The translations under genes were made by a program, and so were the position numbers. Below are positions 44,949 through 54,364 of a DNA stretch of 64,000 nucleotides, in pieces. The notes below the pieces were generated by a model. That model made no database searches. It was not told where the DNA came from and worked only from the letters and a program-made list of their open reading frames with translations. Each line of letters begins with the position of its first letter. Position 1 is the stretch's first letter. Origin of the DNA: Dastarcus helophoroides (Eukaryota > Arthropoda > Insecta > Coleoptera > Bothrideridae); assembly GCA_028583605.1 (NCBI GenBank), contig CM053325.1, forward strand, positions 43,904,987 through 43,968,986, given 5' to 3'.

Positions 44949-46187
44949 CTATTTGGGTTTTTGCAGTTGTTTTTTCTTTTTGCGGTGGTTTTTTGCTGGT
45001 TTGTTTTTCTGTGTCTCTTGTTGTTGAGGCTTTTCAGTTTTAAAATTCAGCGGTTTTGCCCAAGCTGACACAGTAGGTTTTTGTGCCGTTGTCTTGGGAA
45101 CTTGAGGTTTTTCGGTCTCTGTCGTTTGTTGTGCGGGCCTCTTCTTACACTGCCTGGAAATTGCAGTGTGTGCTCCTCCACAGTTTACGCATTTAGCGGC
45201 GGTAGTTCTTTCCTTGTCGCAGAGATGTGTGCTGTGTGCTCCTGCACACTTCATGCACCGGTATTCTGCGTTGCAGTTTTTTTGAATATGCCCGTACAAT
45301 TGGCATCTGTGACATTGAATTACAACTCCGGTCGTTTTAAGCGGCTCAATTGATATGTTGAGGCCTTTTACTTTTGTGATTCCGTAAATCGATTTGTACT
45401 TGCGTTCCAGTTCAACAAGTACAATCGGGGCCGGTTTTTCTCCTTTTCCGTTCATCCGTGTGATTTTCATTGTCGGGTATCCTTGTGCCTTGAGATCCTC
45501 GTGCACGTCTTTTTCAGGTGTTTCTTGTGGAATACCTCGTATTACCACTTTTAACGATTTTTCCTCTCTCAGTTGGTGGGTGTGGAATTCAAGGTTTGCC
45601 TCCTTGAATACCTTGTACATTTTCCGGTAGTCGTTCACGGTTTGTGGCACGATTCTGATTCCGTCTCTGGTCGTTGAAGCTCTTGAGTAGACTATCTTTG
45701 TCTCCCTCAAGTGTTTGCTTATTTCGGTCCATTTGTCCTTATTCCTTAGAATAATCGGTGTCGTGTTGTTATCTGTGGTTGTTTGGATAGTTATTTTTTC
45801 TGTTGTCGTGTTCGTTGTAAATGTCCGTTTGTTTGTTTTTCGTTTCCTTGGGGGCTCTTCCGTTTTTTGTTCTTCCTCTTCTTCTTCTATCTGTTTGGGT
45901 TCTTCTTCACGGTCCTCTTCGCTAGTTTGTAGGGCGGCAAATCGGTTTTGCCCTACAATCTTCTCGTCGCTGTTGTACTCCTCGGTCCTTTTCTTCTTTG
46001 CCATTTTCTTTGGGGTTGAAAATGTTTCTACTTGCATCTTGCAAGCCTCCTCGTTCTCTTTTGTTAGTTGAGCTATGCGCTCGTTTATTAACTCGGCCAA
46101 TCCTATTAGTTCGGCCAAGTCGCAGTCTATCACGCTCTTCATCGTCGTAGATTGTGGCACCAACGATCCTGGGACCTGGACGCACAC
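44949..46187 (-). CDS. Jockey-type ORF1 (gag-like nucleic-acid-binding protein)
   Basis: An intact 412-residue frame. The N-terminal part has a leucine-rich segment and then an acidic, lysine-rich low-complexity region (about residues 55-125). The middle part (about 190-290) resembles the pre-C2HC domain of insect LINE gag proteins (VVIRGIPQETPEKDVHEDL, ITRMNGKGEKPAPIVLVEL). Three zinc knuckles follow: CHRCQLYGHIQKNC, CMKCAGAHSTHLC and CVNCGGAHTAISRQC. The tail is basic. It would coat LINE RNA during retrotransposition. The first ATG at 46187 is taken as the start; a later in-frame Met at residue 16 is possible. Confidence 0.9.
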   Translation of the reverse strand: MCVQVPGSLVPQSTTMKSVIDCDLAELIGLAELINERIAQLTKENEEACKMQVETFSTPKKMAKKKRTEEYNSDEKIVGQNRFAALQTSEEDREEEPKQIEEEEEEQKTEEPPRKRKTNKRTFTTNTTTEKITIQTTTDNNTTPIILRNKDKWTEISKHLRETKIVYSRASTTRDGIRIVPQTVNDYRKMYKVFKEANLEFHTHQLREEKSLKVVIRGIPQETPEKDVHEDLKAQGYPTMKITRMNGKGEKPAPIVLVELERKYKSIYGITKVKGLNISIEPLKTTGVVIQCHRCQLYGHIQKNCNAEYRCMKCAGAHSTHLCDKERTTAAKCVNCGGAHTAISRQCKKRPAQQTTETEKPQVPKTTAQKPTVSAWAKPLNFKTEKPQQQETQKNKPAKNHRKKKKQLQKPK

Positions 46188-46306
46188 AATTTAAACTCCG
46201 AAAAGCACTAAGTTTTCACTTGAAGTTGGCTAGAGTCGCACTTAGGGAAGCTACTTAATTCACCTCCGTTCAGTACGAGTGTCGAGACAACTATGACCCA
46301 CAACAA

Positions 46307-46985
46307 ATCCAAATATTTAATTATATTTAGGTTATGATTTTAATAACTCAGAACGAGACCACCAATAAGAAATCTCAAAGCGCTAGCACACGACCAGATC
46401 TAAATATTATTAGTTTTTGTTGTTACCACTACAAAATTAGAAGTTCAGTGCCTACTCTGATGCACATTTATCTAAACTGGGCTGTAGTTTTTGGAAATTT
46501 CAACTTTGTTATCGAATTGTTGAGAAAATGATAGATTTTAAATACATCAATTATTTTGAAGCAAATCCTACCTGTGCTCATGTACCTGCACTTTTCGACC
46601 CATTTAATAAGCAACTATGATAATCTTGGAGAACTTAATTATTTTTCGAAGAGAAAAAATTTAAATTTTCTTATAAAAAATATAAATTTGGGGTCAAAGT
46701 GAAACTTTGTATAATCGTTAAATTTCGATTTTTTTTAAGTTTTGAATTTCTCAGTCCAAGGTCGAATATTGAGTTCAAACTTGATTTTTAAAAAATGTTA
46801 CAAATATGTATTTAGATTATCTAGTCGAATTTTATTCTTATAATTTTCGTCGAAATTTACACTTTTTTTTTTCATAATACGATATTTAATCCAGGTAATA
46901 AATAAACCGCGAAATAGATAAAAATATTATAGTAAGTTAGATTTTCAAAATTCTTCCTGCATTCGATTTCTGATGACCCAAGGAT
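46307..46985. other. Intergenic, AT-rich
   Basis: No exon recognised. Some of the TTTCGA-type filler appears at 46670-46880. The short plus-strand frame at 46334-46531 shows no protein-like signal. Confidence 0.5.
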
Positions 46986-46989
46986 CATT

Positions 46990-47840
46990 CACGACTACTA
47001 AGACGAAGGGATTCGACCCTCCTTTCACCTTACTCTTGAAAGCAACCCCCTAAATGGGATGTTTCCTTAACAAATTCCCAAAGTCAGGAAAATTGACGCA
47101 AATTACCTCGGAAATGCATCCTAGGAAGTTATTTGGGTCGCGGATCACGAATCCGTGGTTGGTTTTCCCAAAAAACTCATTGCTTGGCCGGAAAATGAAG
47201 AAAATTGGCCATTTTAGGCGTTTTGAGACAATGTAATAACATTTTTACACGAAACGGTGTCCTAGGGGTTTTCGGGGTCAGTGATTAAGAATCTGAGATC
47301 TGTTTTTCAGAAAAACTCATTTCACGGTCGAAAAATCATGAAAGTTTTTTAAAATCCTAGTGAGCTTGTTGGGGGTTTGAGACATTTTGCGGTCGGAAAA
47401 TCAAGAAAATTCCTCATTTTAAGTGTTTTGAGACAATGTAGTAAATTTTTTATTCGAAACGGTGTCCTAGGCGTTTTCGGAGTCGCTGATGAAGAATCTG
47501 AGGTCTGTTTTTTCGAAAAACTCATGTTACGGTTGGAAAATCAAGAAAATTCGCCATTTTAGGTGTTTTGACACAATGTAGTAAAATTTTTATTTGAAAC
47601 GGTGTCCTAGGGATTTTCGGGGTCGCTCATTAAGAATCCTAGGTCTCTTTTTCCTAAAAAATCATTTTCTGTTCAAAAGATCATGAAATTTGCCATTTTG
47701 ATGTACTTCAGATATTTTGAAATAATACAACTAATTTCTTTCATACAATGGATGGAAAGGTTTTTGGGTGGACGATAAAAAAATCTGAGGCCTATATTTT
47801 TGGAAAAACCTTTCCATGATGGAAAAATCAAGAAAATCTT
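46990..47840. repeat. Degenerate tandem repeat, ~140-bp unit
   Basis: Units share GAAACGGTGTCCTAG, then TTTTCGGGGTC, ATTAAGAATC, AAAAACTCAT and GGAAAATCAAGAAAATT. The GAAACGGTGTCCTAG word starts at 47251, 47456 and 47596, spacings of 205 and 140 bp; the longer one holds an extra segment. More diverged units lie at about 47100-47200 (GAAATGCATCCTAGG) and 47750-47840. Short frames here follow the repeat and are not genes. Confidence 0.85.
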
Positions 47841-48032
47841 GGCACATTATTTGTAAAGATAATTAATCATTTTTAAGATTTTTTGAAGATTATTTTAGTA
47901 TAATTATTTAAAAGTTTCTTTTTTAAAGAAAAAGTTAACTGAAAATTAAAAAAAACTTATTGGAAATCGATGGATGAAAAAATTTGTATACATATACCTG
48001 TGTCAATAAATGAAGAGGTCTACTTATCTATG

Positions 48033-48159
48033 TATCTCTGAAGATGATAGCTTGTCCATCTAAAGCGTTAGAGCAACCTTTGTTGTGTTTTTTAATCTTT
48101 CTTGGTTTCAGGGGACAAGTTCTGTATTTCAAGGACTAGTCTGTTTCACAAAAAAAAAC
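48033..48159 (+). mobile_element. Hairpin retroposon copy S3 (5'-truncated)
   Basis: Contains only the sense arm: TATCTCTGAAGATGATAGC, the AAAGCGTTAGAGCAACC block, TTTCTTGGTTTCAGGGGACA and the tail GGACTAGTCTGTTTCAC followed by a run of nine A. The A run directly after the tail marks the 3' end and supports retroposition. Confidence 0.85.
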
Positions 48160-48974
48160 TAAATAAAATCTCATGAGAAATTAAAAAACTGACTGATACT
48201 GCGTCTATTTCAAATTAAAAATTCTGATACATTCTAAAGTATAATCTGAGATATGCAGTATGTTTCCACATTTTTAAACATTGTCATCTCAAACTTTATT
48301 TTTTTCTTGAGATCGAACTATCCCAATATTTCTTGAAACCACTAAACTGATTTAATATTATAGCCTTCACTGTAACTGCAAAACTCAAATTTTACAAAAA
48401 CAATTAAAAGATATTGAGTATTGATTATAAACGAGGACCTATTTAAACTGCTTAAATTCAAATCATGTGCAATTTGATTATCAGTGTGGTAATAGTATAT
48501 TGTGCAATTAGTGCGCACGAGTTGCAGATACTATTTTTTATTACAAATGCAGAACTATTCCGTCGTCCAAAATTGGGGACTCAAAAATTAAAAAAAAAAT
48601 TAATGTAAAGACAAAATTTGTAACTGTCAATCTCAGTTCTTTAGATATGACAGGTTAATTATGATTGTTTTTTTTAGTTATTCATTTTTTTTTCTCGTCA
48701 ATTTGCTTGCACCAAGGAAAATCTGCATGCGCCAAGTTTACTTGTCGCACTCAAATGGAGTGTGGTTTACTCAAAACTCATGTTGTAATTTTAAAATGGG
48801 CAAATAGCGACTTATCACCCATAACAAGGGGCGCAAAGATATTACTTATCCCGCATGAGTAATAAAAAATGATTAATTAACTAACTGGCATATTATTTTA
48901 TTCAGAATACTTTTCCTAGTAATTATTCACAATATCACAAATTTCAAAAACCATAAGTATCTCTCATAAAAAAA
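48160..48974. other. Intergenic, and TMEM223 3' region
   Basis: AT-rich with no exon. A TTTATT (AATAAA on the minus strand) at 48897-48902 lies about 75 bp past the TMEM223 stop and is a likely polyadenylation signal. Confidence 0.55.
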
Positions 48975-49672
48975 TCACCTAATAGCCCATCTTCTTTGTA
49001 ATCCAGCTGTATGATCAAATAATGTTGGATTTTTGAATTCTCCTTTCATGTCTAAAATATAATGCAAATAGTGTCCCTTGACTTTTATAGGTAGTTGTGT
49101 TGTTGCAGTCTCCCTAGCTTGTTTGCAACAGGTATTTTCAAGTCCTACAGTAAACATTCGATTTTCACCAAAGGGAGAATATGTTACAATTGTGAGTTGC
49201 TTTCCTCCTTTTCGAAGGATTAAATATCTTACAGACTTAAGAGTGTACATCCATATCACAGTTAGCATTCCATAACCTACAACATTCATATTTATTGTAA
49301 ACTTTTTATATCTATTTGTTAAACAAAACCTATAATAAATGAAGTAACAGACATGATATTTTTGTATTTGCTTTCCCCCAGATTTATTTTTCTCCACCAA
49401 GCTACATCAGAAGACTTGTCTACAGGTGTGTCTCTTAATGTTTTGTAAGCAGATACTGATAGATAGGTCCACAATCCAAATTGCACAATACCGAAGATAT
49501 TCATCCTTTTAAAATACTTTGGATTGTCATATTTAAATAGTATCACATCTTTGGAGACATTTGTATTAACGTCCAAGCGTTTTTCACAGTAACATCTTTT
49601 AGAGGGTAATTTATTTAACAAGGGTATTTTTTTAATACCGATTAGTTTATTGAAAATTCTTAAACAGCTCAT
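48975..49672 (-). CDS. TMEM223: TMEM223 homologue, mitochondrial inner-membrane protein
   Basis: Exons 49672-49330 and 49276-48975, joined across a 53-bp intron, give 214 residues; the human protein is about 202. The N-terminus is basic and hydrophobic (MSCLRIFNKLIGIKKIPLL), as in a mitochondrial presequence. Two membrane segments follow, near residues 57-76 (MNIFGIVQFGLWTYLSVSAY) and 106-126 across the exon junction. The conserved C-terminal half reads KSVRYLILRKGGKQLTIVTY, SPFGENRMFTV, LPIKVKGHYLHYILD and NPTLFDHTAG, lining up with vertebrate TMEM223. Human TMEM223 has been linked to cytochrome c oxidase assembly; the role here is inferred. The stop and start both fit without frameshifts. 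Confidence 0.9.
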
Positions 49673-49904
49673 TTTTTCATTTGTTTGGCGTTATCTTGTT
49701 ATTCGTTTTTATCAAATTCACAAATAATAATGTAATATTAAATTCTCTTTAAGCGTTAAAATCTTAGTCAAAAGTTAAAATCCCAAAAAATAAATAATTT
49801 ATAGGTTAAAACCATCGAATATCGAATAATTAAGTTGACAAGCGTCCTGTCCAAGGTTGCCAGATGCAAATGAAAAATTATAGTTTTATGCACTTAATAT
49901 GGTT
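49673..49904. other. TMEM223 upstream region
   Basis: A short AT-rich stretch between the TMEM223 start codon and the nested repeat. It presumably holds the promoter; no motif stands out. Confidence 0.5.
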
Positions 49905-49975
49905 TTAGCATAAATGTAATACTTCTATATGGCGTGTTTTGTACCTTCGATTGTGTTCAAAAGGTGCGATGGATA

Positions 49976-52874
49976 TACAGCGTGTCCCACTAGTGCGGGA
50001 AAGTCCAATAACTATGGTAAAATGAGGAATATATGGATTATTCTTTTTACGGTGTTGTTACATTTCTCGAAATGTACAAATTAAAAATATTTTCAACTAC
50101 ACAGGGTGTTCCACTTTTCCTGGCCAGCCACCAACTTTTGTTTTTTAAATGGAAACACACATTTTTAAAATTTTTTTCGGATTCTACATCAAAAATAAAG
50201 GGTACTTTCTGTAGAATAGTCCTATTCGAATATTCACGGTTTTTGAGTTATCTCGCTTGAAAGGTTTTTCTAGTCGATATAGGCTGCTTACATTATTTGA
50301 TACTAACAGGTTATGCTAAGAGCTACTATGCCCATTTTTTTATCAGATGTTTAGTAAGGACGACTCTTCCGAATCGTGCTCCAAAAACTGCCCTGCGTTA
50401 TACAGGGTGACCAAAATATCATGTTGAAATTGACAATTTAAAAATTGAAAAATTTCGAAAATTTTAAATGCAACACCCTGTATATTTTCATACCATGAGA
50501 TGCAGAATTAAATTCTCTACAACTTTGCTACACCAGTTCATATACCTAAATTCATTAGTTTCTCATGAAATCTCATTTTTATGAAAAAATGCGAAGTGTA
50601 CAAATAGTTTATTTGTAAGATAACGTAGTAGGCACCTGTCAAAGGATAATCATACAAATTTTCGAGTGACATAAAGTTCAATAGAAAAGTTACACTAATA
50701 ATTGTGAAATGAATTACTCTAAAGAAGAATTAATAAATATGGTGTACGCCGTAGGAGAAGCTCATGGTAACTGTTTATTGGCAAATCGTATTTACCAAGC
50801 TAATAATCCAGATTTACAAAGATATCCTAGTATAACGTGTTTTGTAAAACTGAAGGAGAGGTTTGAAAGAACGGCAAATGCAAATTATGAGAAGACAACA
50901 AGAACACACGCATGCAGTAATTAGGATAGTCAAATTGACATTGTGGGATGTGCAGTTCAAAATCCATCTACAAGTGTCAGAGAAATTGGTGATGAAATTA
51001 GTATTTCCAAAAGTGTGGTTCATAGAACGTTAAAGAAAAACAACTTCCACCCCTATCATCCTGAGCATCACCAATTCTTAACAGAGCAAGATTTTCAGAA
51101 GCGAGTACGGTTTTGTGAGTGGGCAACTATAAAGCTACAACAAGATGAATTTTTTTTCAAAGGTGTTATTTACTGACAAGTCATCCTTTGCCAATACTGG
51201 TCGAGAGAATCGACATAATTATCACCATTACGCCGATCATAATCCCAGATTATTAAGACAAGACGATCATCAACACCGCTTTAAAGTCAACGTTTGAGCG
51301 GGAATATGCGGAGAATATGTCATTGGACCACATTTTCTTCAAGGAAACTTAACTGGTAATGGATATTTGCAATTTTTACAAAACGACTTGCTCCAATTGC
51401 AGACATATTCCTTCGGATGACTTTAACAGTCAATGGTTCCAACATGATGGTGCCCCTGCACACTCCACACTGGCGGTAAGTTTTCTCATTATGTAAGTTC
51501 ATAGAAAAACTGTTTTAGGTTAGAGAATACTTAAATGGTTTGTACCCAGATAAGTGGATAGGTAGAGGCGGTCCGATTCCATGGCCTCCCCGATCCCCAG
51601 ACCCGTCTTGTCTAGATTTTTTTTATGGGGCTATATTAAAGACAAGGTGTATGAAACTCCTCCGACAGATATAGAAGATTTACGGGCAAAAATAAGATAT
51701 GCTTTTTTGACCGTAACTCCGGAAATGCTGCGAAATGTGTCGAGCAATTTTCGTCGTAGAATTGCTCAATGTCGTGAGAAAAATGGCAGACATTTTGAGC
51801 GGTTATCTGTTAATCACTAATTTAACTAGGTCTTTATTACTTTTGTAAGAAATGCACGATGTTAATTTACTGTTTTGAATACTGCATGCGTGTGTTCCTG
51901 TTGTCTTCTCATAATTTGCATTTGCTGTTCTTTGAAACCTCTCCATCAGTTTTACAAAACACGTTGTACGAGGATATCTTTGTAAATCTGGATTATTAGC
52001 TTAGTAAATACGACTTGCCAATAAACAGTTACCATGACTTTGACTAATTCTTCTATTATTTATTTACTAATTATTTTATTATTCTATTATTTATTTACAA
52101 ATTCTTTAGAGTAATTCATTTCAGAATTACTAGAATTACATTTCACAATTATTAGTGTAACTTTTCTATTGAACTTTATGTCACTCGAAAATTTGTATGA
52201 TTATCCTTTGACAGGTGCCTACTACGTTATCTTACAAATAAACTATTTGTACACTTCGCATTTTTTCATAAAAATGAGATTTCATGAGAAACTAATGAAT
52301 TTAGGTATATGAGCAGGTGTAGCAAAGTTGTAGAGAATTTAATTCTGCATCTCATGGTATGAAAATATACAGGGTGTTGCATTTAAAATTTTAGAAATTT
52401 TTCAATTTTTAAATTGTCAATTTTGACATGATATTTTGGTCATCCTGTATAACGCAGGGCAGTTTTTGGAGCACGATTCGGAAGAGTCGTCCTTACTAAA
52501 CATCTGATAAAAAAAATGGGCATAGTAGTTCTTAGCATAACCTGTTAGTATCAAATAATGTAAGCAGCCAATATCGACTAGAAAAACTTTTCAAGCGAGA
52601 TAACTCAAAAACCGTGAATATTCGAATAGGACTATTCTACAGAAAGTACCCTTTATTTTTGATGTAGAATCCGAAAAAAATATAAAAAATGTGTGTTTCC
52701 ATTTAAAAAACAAAAGTTGGTGTCTGGCCAGGAAAAGTGGAACACTCTGTGTAGTTGAAAATATTTTTAATTTGTACATTTCGAGAAATGTGACAACACC
52801 GTAAAAAAATAATCCATATATTCCTCATTTTAACATAGTTATTGGACTTTCCCGCACTAGTGGGACACGCTGTA
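49976..52874. mobile_element. Tc1/mariner-superfamily element with ~950-bp inverted arms
   Basis: The ends are TACAGCGTGTCCCACTAGTG and its reverse complement, with TA target duplications at 49974-49975 and 52875-52876. The left arm (49976 to about 50922) and right arm (about 51881-52874) are inverted copies over nearly their whole length. The arms extend into the transposase: the reverse complement of codons 1-70 is present in the right arm at about 51881-52115. The unique centre (about 50923-51880) holds the rest of the transposase. It is inserted in element Y copy 1. Confidence 0.92.
50709..51820 (+). pseudogene. Tc1/mariner-superfamily transposase, broken, with a 43-bp intron-like gap
   Basis: It begins MNYSKEELINMVYAVGEAHG, as in a transposase lineage common in beetles and ants. 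It continues with a helix-turn-helix region (STSVREIGDEISISKSVVHR), then the D-containing block as LFTDKSSF in a shifted frame, FQHDGAPAHSTL, and WIGRGGPIPWPPRSPD with DFFLWGYIKDKVY. There is a stop at 50922 and frameshifts near 51170, 51297 and 51450. A GT-AG gap at 51476-51518 restores the frame between HSTLA and VREYLNG, so the ancestral gene may have been spliced. The first catalytic block reads TDK where TDE is usual. Not functional. Confidence 0.88.
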
Positions 52875-53100
52875 TATGTTTGTCTTTTTGGAGGACATAA
52901 TTTAACCAATCCCGTTTCTCGTCAGTTATCTTTGTTGTCATTCATTTATTAGTGTTCCCGCCCATCTTGTCATCTGTCCCCGCTATAAACGCTTGTCCTC
53001 CAAAGAGTACGACATATACTTTCATCTCACCTTTTTGACAACGCATTTTGTATTGGCGATTATACACAACACGCCATATAGAAGTATTACATATATGGGT

Positions 53101-53456
53101 TTTAGGTACAAAGGATTACCATGCATTATCGTACAATACTCTTTTCGCTCATCCGTTCGGCGACCACCAAAAAAAAATCCATGCTGCATTAAAAGATGTA
53201 TTGACGATTAAAAAAAAAAGCGATTCAACAGATGTCTAGAAAAAGAGGTCCTCAACTCAATATTTTCCATAATAATCATAAAATTCACACTAAATTTATC
53301 TTTTATGATGAATAAAATACATGGTACTTCAGTAGAAACTTCCCAACTGAAAAATATTAGAATGAAAAGATAAACCGAAAAACCTTAGACAAGTCAATTT
53401 TTTTCCAGAGGGACACATGGCGTCAGCTTTGGTGTCTTGGAATTTACCCCCATATA
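53101..53456. other. Short spacer between nested repeats
   Basis: No gene. The two overlapping short plus-strand frames at 52993-53239 read through the end of element Y and are not supported. Confidence 0.5.
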
Positions 53457-54333
53457 TCAGGTGTAACGGGATCATGGTATACCCCCTTTTTTTCTTTATT
53501 TATTAAGATAAAATTTTCAAAATTACTACACTTGATGTACTCATGAAATGTCAAATTTTAACATAAAAATGACATTCCTACTGCTGTCACTTTCGCTAAA
53601 ACTGATACCAACTTTTGATTTTTAAATGGAACAGCTATATATTATTACATTTTTGGAAGCTGCATAAATTTTTGAATACATTTCACCTAAAAAAAGTGAT
53701 TTTTAAAGGATCGAAAAATTCTTTGGTCCCATTTTATTTTTCAACCTAGACGGCTATGACTTATTCAAATTAACTCTACGAACCACATTAACGCTAAAAA
53801 AATCAAATCGCGTGAAAAAAGGAATATTTCATTCTTTTATCACGTGATAAAGTTAACAAAAATGGTTTTTATGTCGTACCTTCATTTTCTTAAATGCCAC
53901 CGTATTGGTACTGTGTTACCACCAAAAAGTATAATTAGCTTTCAATTTATTTGAACATTTATTCGATTGGAACATAAAATAGCTGTCAAATCTAAAATCT
54001 AAATCTAATGTGCTCAGTTAGCGTTAATTAGCATGAGTCATGACCTTCTAGGCTGAAAAATAAAATGGGGCCAAAAAATTTTAGATCCTTTAAAAATCAC
54101 TCATTTTATGTGTATTGTATCCAGAAAATTGTGCAGATTCTAAAAATGAAAAAATAGATAGGATGTTCCATTTAAAAGTTGGTATTAATTTTAGCAACAG
54201 TGACAGCAGTAGGAATGTCAATTTTATGCCAAAATTTGACATTTCATAAATACATCAAGTGTAGCAACTTTGAAAATTTTATCTTCATAAATAAAGAAAA
54301 AATAGGGGTGCACCATATTTCTGTTACACCCGA
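53457..54333. mobile_element. Mariner-type MITE X with long inverted repeats (877 bp)
   Basis: The ends are TCAGGTGTAAC and GTTACACCCGA, with TA on both sides (53455-53456 and 54334-54335). The inverted arms cover several hundred bp: ACTTGATGTACTCATGAAAT, TTTGATTTTTAAATGGAACA and CTTTGGTCCCATTTTATTTT each recur in reverse on the right side. No ORF. A diverged half-copy lies in Nod intron 7 near 34700-34890. Confidence 0.82.
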
Positions 54334-54364
54334 TATGTAATTCTTCTATATGGCGTGTTCTGTT

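Larger units (their letters stand above)
41778..46295 (-). mobile_element. Jockey-like LINE, nearly full length (4.5 kb)
   Basis: Bounded by an 11-bp target duplication ACCCACAACAA at 41767-41777 and 46296-46306. On the minus strand it holds a 5' UTR, ORF1 (46187-44949), a 107-bp gap, ORF2 (44841-42154), and a 3' UTR ending at 41778 without a poly-A tail (the end reads CCATGATGATTG). GC content is well above the flanks, and ORF1 is intact. ORF2 has one stop and two frameshifts, so the insertion is fairly young but not autonomous. The layout (gag-like ORF1 plus EN-RT ORF2) fits the Jockey clade. Confidence 0.92.
49905..53100. mobile_element. Older inverted-repeat element Y, copy 1, host of the mariner insertion
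   Basis: The left end ATGTAATACTTCTATATGGC at about 49912 and its reverse complement ending at about 53094 bracket a roughly 300-bp element once the 2.9-kb mariner is removed. The interior includes CCCGCCCATCTTGTCATCTG and TTGTCATTCATTTATTAG. A related copy lies at about 54336-56985. No coding capacity. Confidence 0.65.

Noticed and set aside
42196..46071. Several plus-strand ORFs rich in S, C, F and V opposite the Jockey-like LINE
   Set aside because: They are antisense shadows of ORF1 and ORF2, which carry clear protein motifs on the minus strand.
46990..47840. CRISPR-like array
   Set aside because: The units are diverged tandem repeats of about 140 bp with no unique spacers, in a eukaryotic genome.
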